From Polyangia bacterium (lineage in GTDB: Bacteria > Myxococcota_A > Polyangia > Fen-1088), in NCBI GenBank assembly GCA_036268875.1, contig DATATI010000074.1:1-64000 (forward strand): 64,000 nt of DNA. The letters run 5' to 3'. The translations under genes were made by a program, and so were the position numbers. Position 1 is the first letter of the stretch. Every line of letters begins with the position of its first letter. Positions 40,493 through 51,341 of this stretch are shown piece after piece. The notes under the pieces are model-generated. The model saw only the letters and a list, made by a program, of their open reading frames with translations. It was not told the origin of the DNA and ran no database searches.

Positions 40493-41008
40493 ATGTCCAG
40501 CGAGGCGCGCGATCAGCACAAGGACTCTGACCCGAAGCCCGAGGTGTTTGACGACTACGACGCCTTCCTGAAGCAGGCCATCCGCGACTATTACGACCGC
40601 GGCTGGAAAAGCCGGCGCGGAAACTTCATCGCCCTGGTGATCGCGTCGGGTCAGATGACGTCGATGGCCGCCGATTCGATCCGCGACGGGTCAGGCCTCA
40701 AACGGGCGGCCATCGGCGCGGCCGGCGTGGTGGCCTTGCGGGTGGGTCTGCGGTACGCGCTGTCCGGTCCGCTGGGCATCATCCTCACCGGCGCCGCCGC
40801 GCTGTCGGCGGTCAGCTATTTGGTGAAAAACCAAAAAGAGATCTCCACCAAGGTGGCCGCTTACCGCGCGCTGATCGCAGTGGTTCGCACAAAGTTCGAG
40901 GAAACCCAGGGCGGCTATCGCGCCGGCCGCTACGACGCCGCCAGTCGCAACCTGATGGTCGACGGCTTGCTCAAACGCTTTCTCGAAGACATCGACGCGG
41001 TCGAGTGA
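40493..41008 (+). CDS. small membrane protein of unknown function
   Basis: 171 residues. The N-terminal part is charged and acidic (DQHKDSDPKPEVFDDYDAFL), probably cytoplasmic. A central hydrophobic region (AAIGAAGVVALRVGLRYAL, then GIILTGAAALSAVSYLV) suggests one hairpin or two membrane helices, and the C-terminal 60 residues are helical and charged (FEETQGGYRAGRYDAASRNL). No family is recognised. It lies between two minus-strand genes, 3 bases from the convergent zinc-finger gene's stop. The start is ATG 40493; the 37 bases to the divergent gene's GTG leave little room for a promoter. Confidence 0.65.
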   Translation: MSSEARDQHKDSDPKPEVFDDYDAFLKQAIRDYYDRGWKSRRGNFIALVIASGQMTSMAADSIRDGSGLKRAAIGAAGVVALRVGLRYALSGPLGIILTGAAALSAVSYLVKNQKEISTKVAAYRALIAVVRTKFEETQGGYRAGRYDAASRNLMVDGLLKRFLEDIDAVE

Positions 41009-41011
41009 CGC

Positions 41012-41803
41012 TCACTGGAGCATCACGGACTTCAATCCGCCGTTGGTGAAGCGGACCAGCAAACTCGAACGCAGGACGTTTTCTATCTTGCCGCGGCCGT
41101 ATTCGGGGTGGGAGATGATCTCGCCTGCCTTGTAGCGACCTTTCGGATCGAAGGGACGGATGTCGGCGGCGGCTTGGACCTCTTGCACCAGGACGCGCTG
41201 CAGTTCGGCGCGCCGGGCGACTTCGGGATCGCCGGCGGATTTTCCGCGCGAATCGCCGGCGGTGACGGCGGTCTCGGTGTTCTTCGGGCGGGCCGGCGTG
41301 GTGCGATAGGCGTGGCGTGAGTTGCAGACCTGACAGAGGACCTGCTTGGCCTCGGAGCCCACCATGGCCACGATGTTGTGGGTGGTGCTGGCGCCGCACT
41401 TGCCGCACCAGGCTTCCGCTTCGCCGCCTACGCGCAGGGCGGGGCCGCCGGTCACGCCGCGCCCGTGGCTCCACGAGACGCCGGTGATGCGCCTTTCACC
41501 GACGGAAGAGGTGCCGGCCAGACGATCGGGCGTGCTCTCGCCACTGACCTGCGCCACCTTGGGCAGCAGTGACGCCAGTCGCTTGACATCGACGACGCGG
41601 CGACCCAGCGTGCGATCGACCCGGATTTGCTCGCCGGCCGACAATGCGCCGTACATCTCGCGATAACGGCTGGAAAGGCGCTCGACCCCTTCCTGCGCCG
41701 TGCGCACCAGGTCCCGTTCTTCGGGCCTTTCCTGGGCCAGGTGCACTTGCAGCGTGACGTCTCTCAGCTCCTCCGAAATCTGGTCCAGCGTAGGGATGCT
41801 CAC
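41012..41803 (-). CDS. zinc-finger protein with CarD/PcrA-Tudor-like C-terminus
   Basis: 263 residues from GTG 41803 (SIPTLDQISEELRDVTLQVH). A helical N-terminal half is followed by a four-Cys zinc site (WCGKCG, then LCQVC 20 residues later) and, at the end, a short beta domain (YKAGEIISHPEYGRGKIENV). That end resembles the CarD N-terminal or UvrD/PcrA Tudor-type domains that bind RNA polymerase or other protein partners. A regulatory or transcription-related role is inferred, not shown. It is divergent from the OmpA-type gene and converges on the membrane protein gene. Confidence 0.65.
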   Translation of the reverse strand: MSIPTLDQISEELRDVTLQVHLAQERPEERDLVRTAQEGVERLSSRYREMYGALSAGEQIRVDRTLGRRVVDVKRLASLLPKVAQVSGESTPDRLAGTSSVGERRITGVSWSHGRGVTGGPALRVGGEAEAWCGKCGASTTHNIVAMVGSEAKQVLCQVCNSRHAYRTTPARPKNTETAVTAGDSRGKSAGDPEVARRAELQRVLVQEVQAAADIRPFDPKGRYKAGEIISHPEYGRGKIENVLRSSLLVRFTNGGLKSVMLQ

Positions 41804-41970
41804 GGATGCGGTTATTTCCCACGGTTGAAGCCCAACTGCAATGGCAACGGCAAAGTTTGCAATTGGCCCGGCTCTTGGCCGCAGCCCTAAATGGATGATT
41901 TCCCGAAACCGGGCGGCAGAGTAATGTAGTCGACGGTCGCGGTCCCAACTTACTTGTGGTGAATAAACCG

Positions 41971-44019
41971 ATGATGCAATTGCTGCGTGGCCTTGGTCTG
42001 TCTGTAGTCCTTTCGGTTCTGCCGGCCGTCGCTTTCGCGCAAGGCGGGCCGGAAGAGGAACCCATGCCGCCGAACTTTCAGGACGCCAAGCCCCTGTCAG
42101 CGGCGAAATCACCAGCCGAGGAGACATTGGCCACGTCGCCGGCCCCCGTGATGCCGGTGGCGACCGGCGACGCGGATTCGTACTTGCCCTCGCTATCGGG
42201 ACCGATCGGTCTTTATCGCGTCTCGACCGCCGAGGTCGGGCCACGCAACCACCTGCGGCTGGCCCTGCACGGCGAGTTCTTCAGCTCGTCGCAGTTGCTG
42301 GTGGACGGAGATCAGGACAAGCGCCTGCTTGGTGAATTCACCTTTGGCTTCACGCCCCACAAGAACGTCGAGGTCTTCGGCGGCCTGATGTCGTCGAGCA
42401 ACCGGAACCGTCGCGTCTCGGAAGAAGGCCGCCGTGATCCCGAGCTGATCAAATCGTTCGGCGATCTGGTACTGGGGGGCAAGGCGGCGTTCCCGGTGGC
42501 GACTGGAATCAGCGTTGGTTTCGAAGGCGCCTTCAAGTTCCTGTCGTCGATCTCGGACCTGTCGTTCTCGGCGGATTCGACGTCGTTCTGGCTGGGGCCG
42601 TTGATGACGGCGGACCTGCGCGCGCTGGCCGGGGTTCCGCTGCGGGTGCACGTCAACGCCAATTTCTACGCCGACAACTCGCGCAACCTGCACGACCTGA
42701 ACGATCCCACGGTCACGCAGGCCACGAAGTGGGTGGCGCAGTTCGCCTACGGCATGGGCGCCAGCCGCTTCCGTACCGCGCTGGGCGTGGACGCCTTGTT
42801 CGACAAGCTGCCGGTGCCGCTGCAGCCGTTCGCCGAATACCATGCCGAAATCGTCACCGCCGACGCTGACTCGTCGTTCGCGTCCTACATGCCGCCGGCT
42901 TGTAACCTGCCGGGTGGCAACCTGTGCAAGGACAACCGCGACCAGCAATGGTTCACCTTGGGCGCGCGCGCCCGGGTATTGAAAGGCCTCACCGCGGATG
43001 CCGGCGTGGACATTCGTATTCGTTCGGTGGGCTTTCCTTATGGACCACCGCTGCCGCCGTACAACGTGGTGTTCGGCCTTTCGTACCCGCTGGACATCGA
43101 CGCCTTTCGCCGCCCGGTGATCGTCACCATCGAGAAAGAACCACCGGCGCCAGTCGAGGGCACCGTGGGTGGCCAGGTCAAGAGCAGCAAGGACGGCGCG
43201 CCGGTGCCGGGCGCCATCGTCGCCGTGACCGGCCGGCCGCGCGCCCGCGTCGCCACCGACCCGGATGGTTCCTTCCAAAGCGTGCCCCTGGCCCCGGGCC
43301 CGGCTGATCTGGAGGTCTCCGCTCCCGGCTTCGAGTCAGCCAAGGTCACGGCCAAGGTCGTCGCTGGCCATCCCATCGACGTGGCGGTGGCTCTGACACC
43401 GAAGCTCGCCACCGGCAATGTGCGCGGCAAGATCTCCGACGACAAGGGTCAGGGCCTGCAGGCGTCGTTGAAATTCATGGGCCCGGACAACTTCGAGGCC
43501 CGCTCGGATGCTGCGGGTCTGTTCTCGGCATCGTTGCCGATCGGGCCGTACAAGGTCGTGGCAGAAGCGCCGGGCTTTCCGACCAAGGAGGCGCTGCTGG
43601 ACGTGGCGGCGGCCCAGGACAAGCAGCTGGACATTTCGCTGCGGAACCGTCCGGCCAACCCCAATGTCACCCTGAATGACACTGGCATTGCCCTGAAGCG
43701 GCCGTTGCGCTTCGACGCCGCCGGCAAGTTGCAAGCGGCAGCGCAGCCGGGGTTGGATGGGGTCGCGGACGTCATGGAAGATCACGGCGAGATCCGCACG
43801 CTGCGGATCGAAGCCAACTGGGATACCACCGCCGGCGCCAAGGCCAAGGACCTGACTCAGTCCCAGGCCGACGCGGTGAAGGCTTATCTGGTGAAAAAGG
43901 GCGTGCCCGAGGGCCGCATCGAGGCAGTGGGGATGGGTTCGGAGAAGCCCCTGGTGCCAAACATCGGGCCGGCCAGCAAGACCAAGAACCGCCGCGTCGA
44001 CCTGATTGTCGTCAAATAG
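41971..44019 (+). CDS. OmpA-type outer-membrane barrel protein with Cna/carboxypeptidase-like repeats
   Basis: About 682 residues. The signal peptide (LLRGLGLSVVLSVLPAVAFA) is clear. An N-terminal beta-barrel of about 300 residues ends near GLSYPLDI. Two carboxypeptidase regulatory-like beta-sandwich units follow (GTVGGQVKSSKDGAPVPGAI and VRGKISDDKGQGLQASLKF). The OmpA C-terminal peptidoglycan-binding domain reads LTQSQADAVKAYLVKKGVPE and ends NRRVDLIVVK. It should anchor the outer membrane to the cell wall. The start is ATG 41971, 41974 or GTG 41956; none has a good ribosome site. Confidence 0.85.
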   Translation: MMQLLRGLGLSVVLSVLPAVAFAQGGPEEEPMPPNFQDAKPLSAAKSPAEETLATSPAPVMPVATGDADSYLPSLSGPIGLYRVSTAEVGPRNHLRLALHGEFFSSSQLLVDGDQDKRLLGEFTFGFTPHKNVEVFGGLMSSSNRNRRVSEEGRRDPELIKSFGDLVLGGKAAFPVATGISVGFEGAFKFLSSISDLSFSADSTSFWLGPLMTADLRALAGVPLRVHVNANFYADNSRNLHDLNDPTVTQATKWVAQFAYGMGASRFRTALGVDALFDKLPVPLQPFAEYHAEIVTADADSSFASYMPPACNLPGGNLCKDNRDQQWFTLGARARVLKGLTADAGVDIRIRSVGFPYGPPLPPYNVVFGLSYPLDIDAFRRPVIVTIEKEPPAPVEGTVGGQVKSSKDGAPVPGAIVAVTGRPRARVATDPDGSFQSVPLAPGPADLEVSAPGFESAKVTAKVVAGHPIDVAVALTPKLATGNVRGKISDDKGQGLQASLKFMGPDNFEARSDAAGLFSASLPIGPYKVVAEAPGFPTKEALLDVAAAQDKQLDISLRNRPANPNVTLNDTGIALKRPLRFDAAGKLQAAAQPGLDGVADVMEDHGEIRTLRIEANWDTTAGAKAKDLTQSQADAVKAYLVKKGVPEGRIEAVGMGSEKPLVPNIGPASKTKNRRVDLIVVK

Positions 44020-44084
44020 CCCGGGTCGGGCGGCGGTTTGCCAGGCGCGTGGCACGTTCGGCCAGCAGGGCTCATAATTCAGTG

Positions 44085-44888
44085 ATGCGCGACCTGATGG
44101 AACGCCTGAACGGCATCCGCTTCGAAGGGACCCGGCGTGCGGTGGCCGGGCTCTGCCTGAGCCTTTTCATCGCGCTTTATCTGCTGGTCTCGCTGAACCC
44201 GCCGCCCGGCTGGGGCCCGGCGTTCATCGCGCTGGCGGCCTGCTATCTGATCGCCTTCGTCGGCGTGGTCGCCGAGTGGTTCTGGGGTCGCTGGTTCGCC
44301 GCCGGATTGGGCTGGTCCGGGGTCATGGTGGCGGGCGCCAGCCTGGCGATGATCGGCTGGCTTCCGCAGTTGGCCATCTACGGCGGCTTGCACGCCTTGA
44401 TCGTGCTGACGTTGACCGGCAAGTCGATGGCCGCCCGTTACGACCTGCAGGCGAACTGGCGCGAGCGTTACGGCATGGACGAATTCGCGGTGGCCCGGCT
44501 GCGCAAGACCGTCACCCGCGCCTCGGCGTCCTTGCCGACCTTGATCTTGTACGCGCTGGCGCCCAAGGAAGGCGACGGGCAGGGGATATTGTTTGCGGCG
44601 GCGGGCATTGGGGCGCTGTTGCTGGCGGCGGCTAGCCTGCGCGGGTTGATCCTGCTGCGCACGTGGGGGGTGTTGACGGCCGCGGTGGCGGCAGCGGGCC
44701 TGTGGATCTTGGGAACGTCCTCAAGCGCGCTGGTCGTTCACCCGTACCTGAGGGGAGACTTCGGCGCGTACTTTCACCGACTGCAGATCGATGTCAGCGT
44801 CGGCGCCTTGTTCTCCGCGACTCTGCTGACGCTGGCGGTGCTTCCGTTCGCCGGCCCGGCGGTCCGCTTCGTGCGCGCTCGCCGGTAG
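44085..44888 (+). CDS. multi-pass membrane protein of unknown function
   Basis: About 267 residues with some eight hydrophobic segments (for example LSLFIALYLLVSL, FIALAACYLIAFVGVVAEWF, GILFAAAGIGALLLAAASL). No family is recognised. A cytoplasmic loop (MAARYDLQANWRERYGMDEF) and a C-terminal charged end suggest orientation with the N-terminus inside. It lies between the OmpA-type gene and the convergent hppA, 11 bases from the latter's stop. Start ATG 44085; a GTG at 44049 is in frame. Confidence 0.65.
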   Translation: MRDLMERLNGIRFEGTRRAVAGLCLSLFIALYLLVSLNPPPGWGPAFIALAACYLIAFVGVVAEWFWGRWFAAGLGWSGVMVAGASLAMIGWLPQLAIYGGLHALIVLTLTGKSMAARYDLQANWRERYGMDEFAVARLRKTVTRASASLPTLILYALAPKEGDGQGILFAAAGIGALLLAAASLRGLILLRTWGVLTAAVAAAGLWILGTSSSALVVHPYLRGDFGAYFHRLQIDVSVGALFSATLLTLAVLPFAGPAVRFVRARR

Positions 44889-44899
44889 CGCCGCGCTGG

Positions 44900-47353
<2,454 letters not shown>

Positions 47354-47397
47354 GTCCGGGATCTCCCTGTGGATGAGACCAAGTGGCCGACAAAACA

Positions 47398-47421
47398 AAG
47401 GCGCCCTCGGAGGGGCGCCTT
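47398..47421 (-). terminator. rho-independent terminator after the ExbB/ExbD operon
   Basis: On the minus strand AAGGCGCCC (47421-47413) pairs perfectly with GGGCGCCTT (47406-47398) across a 6-base loop, and the next bases read TGTTTTG. It stands 55 bases after the last ExbD stop. The first bases of the hppA transcript from the nearby promoter would start inside this stem. Confidence 0.7.
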
Positions 47422-47450
47422 GATATAACGAGATCGTTTCTTGAAGTAAA
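47422..47450 (-). promoter_or_regulatory. possible hppA promoter abutting the terminator
   Basis: On the minus strand TTTACT (47450-47445), a 17-base spacer and TATATC (47427-47422) give 4/6 matches each at optimal spacing. Transcription would begin near 47415, within the terminator stem, so the intact hairpin would form only in read-through RNA from the ExbD genes. Confidence 0.4.
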
Positions 47451-47475
47451 GCGAACGCGCGCCGCAGCCGTGGCT

Positions 47476-48036
47476 CTAATCCTTCGATTTCAGAACCAGA
47501 AGGCGATAGTTCGCATAACCGGCCTGACCACAGGAGTAGATGACCTCGGTCAGTAAGCGATACGGCGTGGTCTGGTCAGCGATCAGCATCAGCTGGGCGT
47601 CGAACTTTTGCCCGGTCAGCTCGGCGACCTTCTTTTCCTTGCGAGCGTGCTTTTCCAGAATGTCCACCAGCGGGGTGATGTAATAGCCGTTCTCGCCGTC
47701 GCGCTTGACCGCGGGATCAACCTTGCCGGCGTTCACCGGGGCGATGGCATCGCCCTCGACCAGGATGACCTTCTTGGTCACCGTCACGCTGACCGCCTCT
47801 TTGGGCTTGAGCTGGGTGATGGACTTGGGAACCTGCAGGTTCGAATCAAACGTGATGGTCGACGTCGACGAGGCAAAGCTCTTGAGCAGGAACACCAGGA
47901 TGATGGTCATCATGTCCATCATGGGGGTGATGTTCAGGTCTTTGATGACCTCGGGCTCGGCCAGCTTGCGGGCAAAAGATCGGATGGCCTTCTTGCCCTG
48001 AAGCCGGGTCATCGTATGCGCGTCACCGCCCGACAT
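47476..48036 (-). CDS. ExbD/TolR-like protein 2
   Basis: 186 residues. The cytoplasmic start is followed by LNITPMMDMMTIILVFLLKSF, the single helix of the ExbD/TolR family with the proton-path Asp (PMMD). The periplasmic domain is larger than usual, with a Lys-rich middle (EKHARKEKKVAELTGQKFDA) and the ending LMLIADQTTPYRLLTEVIYS. Together with the ExbB-like and first ExbD-like proteins it should form a proton-driven motor. The ATG overlaps the preceding gene's stop (TGATG). It is the last gene before the terminator. Confidence 0.88.
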   Translation of the reverse strand: MSGGDAHTMTRLQGKKAIRSFARKLAEPEVIKDLNITPMMDMMTIILVFLLKSFASSTSTITFDSNLQVPKSITQLKPKEAVSVTVTKKVILVEGDAIAPVNAGKVDPAVKRDGENGYYITPLVDILEKHARKEKKVAELTGQKFDAQLMLIADQTTPYRLLTEVIYSCGQAGYANYRLLVLKSKD

Positions 48037-48563
48037 CAGAGAATCCCCGCCGCGAACGCCACGTCCGGGAACAGGACCTTGCCTTCATCTGTCTGTCTCA
48101 TGGCATCCAGCGTGGCCACCACGACGTCGTAGGGAATGTTGGCGTCAGCGTTGAAGTTGGCCTTGGTCTCCTCGGCGTTGTCCTTGTCGGACTTGATCTC
48201 CAGCAGCTTGGAGGTCAACGACTTGTAATCATACTGGCCGCTGCCAAGCTTGGGGATCACCGGCAAGACGCCGCCAGACGCCGCCACGGTAAAGCCGCTG
48301 GCGCCAACCGAGACGGTCAGGTTCAGCGGCTTCTTGTCGGGCTGGTCGTCAGACGATGCGCCACCGCCGCTGGACAACGTCGGCACCGTGACGTTGACGT
48401 TGCCCAGGCCCACCTGGTTCACCACCGACGCCAGCAAGAAGATGATGATGTTGGTGACGATGTCCATGTAGGGGACCAGGTTCAGCTCGCCAGCCTCTTC
48501 CTCGATCTCCTCGTTGTGTTCTCTCATCCGGCGCGTGGCTGCCCGGACTTGGCTTCGCGTCAT
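48036..48563 (-). CDS. ExbD/TolR-like protein 1
   Basis: 175 residues. An acidic cytoplasmic start (EHNEEIEEEAGELNL) precedes LVPYMDIVTNIIIFLLASVV, the membrane helix with the conserved Asp of this family. The periplasmic part ends DANIPYDVVVATLDAMRQTD. It lies 40 bases after the ExbB-like gene and overlaps the second ExbD gene. GAGG sits about 8 bases before ATG 48563. Confidence 0.88.
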   Translation of the reverse strand: MTRSQVRAATRRMREHNEEIEEEAGELNLVPYMDIVTNIIIFLLASVVNQVGLGNVNVTVPTLSSGGGASSDDQPDKKPLNLTVSVGASGFTVAASGGVLPVIPKLGSGQYDYKSLTSKLLEIKSDKDNAEETKANFNADANIPYDVVVATLDAMRQTDEGKVLFPDVAFAAGIL

Positions 48564-48603
48564 GAAGGCCCTCGTCGCATCAGATGATGGGACGTTTGGT
48601 TGT

Positions 48604-49245
48604 TCACGCCTTGGCCGCGCCGCCCTGGGCGGATTCGGCCAGCAGGTTCTCCAGCTTCAGTGCGAACGCTTCCAGGTCACCGACCTGCTTCTTCGAGGCG
48701 GACGACAAGAAGGCGTGGGCGATGATGCAGGTGACGGCGATGCCGAGACCCATGGCGGTGTTGTTCAGCGCCTCCGAGATGCCTTTCGCCAGCAGGGCCG
48801 ACCGCTCTTCCGGTTTGGCGGCGGCGACGGCGCCGAACGCGCGAATCAGACCGACCACGGTGCCGAGGAGGCCGACCAAGGTGGCGATGTTGGCGATCGA
48901 CCACAGAATCTGGACGCGCTTTTTCAGAAGCGGGGTGACGTCGACCAGGGTCTCTTCGATCGCCTGAGCGATGGCGATCTCGCCGCGGTGAACGCGTTGC
49001 AGACCCGCGCGCGCCACTTGCGCCACCGGGGCTTCGGTCGCCGAGCACAGCTTGACGGCGCGGTCGATGTTGTTGGCCAGCACCAGCTTCCGGATCTGCT
49101 CCAGGAACGCGCGGGCGTTCACCGAGCCTTTGCCCAGAAAGAAGATGGCGCGGTCAACAATGATCGCCAAGGTGATGATCGACACCACCAAGTTGACGTA
49201 CATCAGGGTACCGCCTTGCTCTAAGAACTGGGCGAGTCCTTGCAT
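48604..49245 (-). CDS. ExbB/TolQ/MotA-like proton channel protein
   Basis: 213 residues with three membrane helices: MYVNLVVSIITLAIIVDRAIF, ILWSIANIATLVGLLGTVVG and MGLGIAVTCIIAHAFLSSAS. The LLGTVVGLIRAF segment and the loop before it are diagnostic of ExbB/TolQ. It energises the two ExbD-like partners from the proton gradient. A one-channel, two-ExbD set like this resembles the Agl/Tol-type motors of myxobacteria, some of which drive gliding; which one this is cannot be told. GGAGGAAGAG precedes the ATG. Confidence 0.9.
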   Translation of the reverse strand: MQGLAQFLEQGGTLMYVNLVVSIITLAIIVDRAIFFLGKGSVNARAFLEQIRKLVLANNIDRAVKLCSATEAPVAQVARAGLQRVHRGEIAIAQAIEETLVDVTPLLKKRVQILWSIANIATLVGLLGTVVGLIRAFGAVAAAKPEERSALLAKGISEALNNTAMGLGIAVTCIIAHAFLSSASKKQVGDLEAFALKLENLLAESAQGGAAKA

Positions 49246-49439
49246 CTCTTCCTCCGCGTGCGCTTAGCGCCGCAATCGAACTCTTAGGGTTTACAGAAAC
49301 GGTTGCGAACCGGGGCTGGTGGGATTGTGGGATTTAGTGTGCCTAGCAGGGTCTTTTAGGCGGGTGGTTATGGTTCTGTGGCCGCTATCTTATAGGCGCC
49401 GCCTGGGGTGTCAAGCAATCGCATTGACGGTGTCGACGA
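49246..49439. other. gap upstream of the ExbB operon, no gene seen
   Basis: About 190 bases that are less G+C rich than the flanking genes. It should hold the ExbB operon promoter on the minus strand. I could not fix a convincing -35/-10 pair and saw no structured RNA. Confidence 0.4.
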
Positions 49440-49720
49440 ATGCGCGCGCGATCTTTAGTGGGGCTTGTCAGTGTCAGTGCAACGGGATCGGCGCGCGCGA
49501 ACATCACGCCAGGGCAGAACGGCGAAATCGCTGAAGGGCTTGAGATACGTTTCGTGGGCGGTGTGGTGGCTTTGCGCATGGGCAACACCGGCTCCGCCGA
49601 AGCGCGCTTTCGCCGAGCCGCGCGCCTTGATCCCGTGCACGAAAAGCTCTGCACAACCTGGCGCTGCAGGAAGGACTGTGTCCGCCCGCCAGCGAACAGT
49701 CGTTCACACTGATGAAGTGA
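49440..49720 (+). pseudogene. small exported TPR protein, frameshifted
   Basis: An ATG at 49440 opens a signal-peptide-like sequence (MRARSLVGLVSVSATGSARA), then GGVVALRMGNTGSAEARFRR, a TPR helix pair. In the AAAA run at about 49639-49642 the frame drifts. Adding one A gives ALHNLALQEGLCPPASEQSF and a stop at 49720, the expected TPR ending. A homopolymer slip makes sequencing error at least as likely as true decay. Its stop is about 25 bases from the convergent M16 gene's stop. Confidence 0.5.
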
Positions 49721-49745
49721 CCGCGTCGCCGGCCAATCACCGTGG

Positions 49746-51341
49746 CTATTCTTTGTTCGGCGCGAGCAACAAATTGCCGTCCAGGTCGCGGACTTCGACA
49801 GAGCCGTACTTGCCCAGCGGCTCGCGCAGCGATTTTTCGTCGCCCACCACCACCACGGCCAGGCGAGCTGGCTCCAGGTACTTGCGGGCCACGCGGCGGA
49901 CGTCGTCCTTGGTGACGGCCATGATCTTGCGCGTGTAATCCTTCAGGTACGAATCGGGCAGGCCGTAGACAGCGATATCGGCCAGCTGGCCGGCCACCGA
50001 GCCGCGGGTGGCGAAGCGGGCGGGGAACGATTTGACGATCTGATCTTTTGCCCGCGCCAGCTCGGCGTCGGTGACGTCGGCATCGCGCATGCCGTTTATC
50101 TCGCGCAGGATCTCGCCAACGGACTCGGCGGTGTGAACAGCGACGAACTCGCCGCCGGCGGAGAACGGGCCGGGCGTCTTGCGCGCGTCGAAGCTCGAAC
50201 GGGCGCCGTAGGTCCAGCCTTTGCCCTCGCGCAGGTTCAGATCCAGCCGGTAAAACCCGCCGCCCAGGATCAGGTTCATGACGATCACCGCGTGATAGTC
50301 GGGGTTCTGTCGATCGATCCCCACCAGGCCCACGCGCACCGACGACTGCGGCGCCGCCGCCTTGTCGATGAGCGCGATGTGCGTCTTGCTGCCGGCGGGC
50401 GTGGCGGCTGGCGCCGGCGGCGCTGCCAGCTTGTGGGCGGCGATCCGGCCCGGCTTCCAGCTTTTCAAAAGCGGCGTCAGCTTGGCGCGCAGCTCGGCCT
50501 CGGTGGTGTCGCCGGCGACGATCAGCACGGCGTTGTTGGGGCGATAGTTCGCTTGATAGAACTTCTTCAGGTCGGCGGTGCTCAGCTTTTTCAGCGAATC
50601 TTCGACGCCGGCCAAGGGCCAGCCGTACGGGTGCCGCATCCCGAACAACACGCGCACCAGGGCCAGCTGTGCCACCGTGGGCGGCGAATCCTTCCGGCGG
50701 GTGACGGCCGTGAGGACGTTGTCGCGCACGCGGGTGAACTCCGCCTCGTCGAATTTCGGACTCTGGACAATGTCGGCCCAGACCGCCAGCGCGCCGTCCA
50801 GGTTGCGAGTCAGCGTGGACAAGGCCACCGTCGACGAATCCCAGCCGCTGCCGGTGCTGAGGTTGGCGCCCAGGACGGACAGCTGATCGGCGATCTGCAG
50901 CGCGCTGCGGGTGGTGGTTCCCTCGTCCAGCATGTTGGCCGTCATCTCGGCCAGCCCCGGCAGCTCGGGCGGGTTGGCGCCGCCGCCAGACTTCACGTAA
51001 AGGTTGAAGTCGCACAACGGAAGGTCGTGGAACTCGGCGAGGACCACCTCCAGGCCATTGGGAAGCTTGAATCGCTTGAAGGCCGGCACGGTGAACTGCG
51101 GCTCGGGACCAGGCGGCGGCGCTTCGGCGCGGAAGGGCGCGTCCGGCGTCGTGCGCGGCGGCGAAGGCGGCGGTTCGGTGGTAGCCGGCGGCGCGCTGGA
51201 GACAACCGGAGTCACCCGCGGCGCCGCGATGGCGGGGATCGCCACCGCCGGTGGTGCGGGTGGGGTGGCGCACGCCGCGACCAGCAACATCGCGCCGCAA
51301 AAGGATCCGAACCCGCGGATGGTCCCGAGCGGCGTTTTCAT
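49746..51341 (-). CDS. M16-family lipoprotein, catalytically degenerate
   Basis: 531 residues. The signal peptide has a good lipobox (LLVAAC) and a long Pro/Ala/Thr-rich tether. The two M16 halves then begin FKRFKLPNGLEVVLAEFHDL. Where the active enzymes have HxxEH, this one reads LPGLAEMTANMLDEGT, so the zinc ligands and the catalytic Glu are missing. The second half keeps LILGGGFYRLDLNLREGKG, the R/Y region that binds substrate. Such proteins act as partner subunits of an active M16 chain (as in the mitochondrial processing peptidase alpha/beta pair). The ATG overlaps the stop of the active gene (ATGA 51338-51341). Confidence 0.9.
   Translation of the reverse strand: MKTPLGTIRGFGSFCGAMLLVAACATPPAPPAVAIPAIAAPRVTPVVSSAPPATTEPPPSPPRTTPDAPFRAEAPPPGPEPQFTVPAFKRFKLPNGLEVVLAEFHDLPLCDFNLYVKSGGGANPPELPGLAEMTANMLDEGTTTRSALQIADQLSVLGANLSTGSGWDSSTVALSTLTRNLDGALAVWADIVQSPKFDEAEFTRVRDNVLTAVTRRKDSPPTVAQLALVRVLFGMRHPYGWPLAGVEDSLKKLSTADLKKFYQANYRPNNAVLIVAGDTTEAELRAKLTPLLKSWKPGRIAAHKLAAPPAPAATPAGSKTHIALIDKAAAPQSSVRVGLVGIDRQNPDYHAVIVMNLILGGGFYRLDLNLREGKGWTYGARSSFDARKTPGPFSAGGEFVAVHTAESVGEILREINGMRDADVTDAELARAKDQIVKSFPARFATRGSVAGQLADIAVYGLPDSYLKDYTRKIMAVTKDDVRRVARKYLEPARLAVVVVGDEKSLREPLGKYGSVEVRDLDGNLLLAPNKE

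Noticed and set aside
41863-41879. Sigma-54-like TTGGCCCG-N4-TTGG upstream of the OmpA-type gene
   Set aside because: The near-invariant GC of the -12 element reads GG, and no enhancer-binding site or activator gene is nearby.
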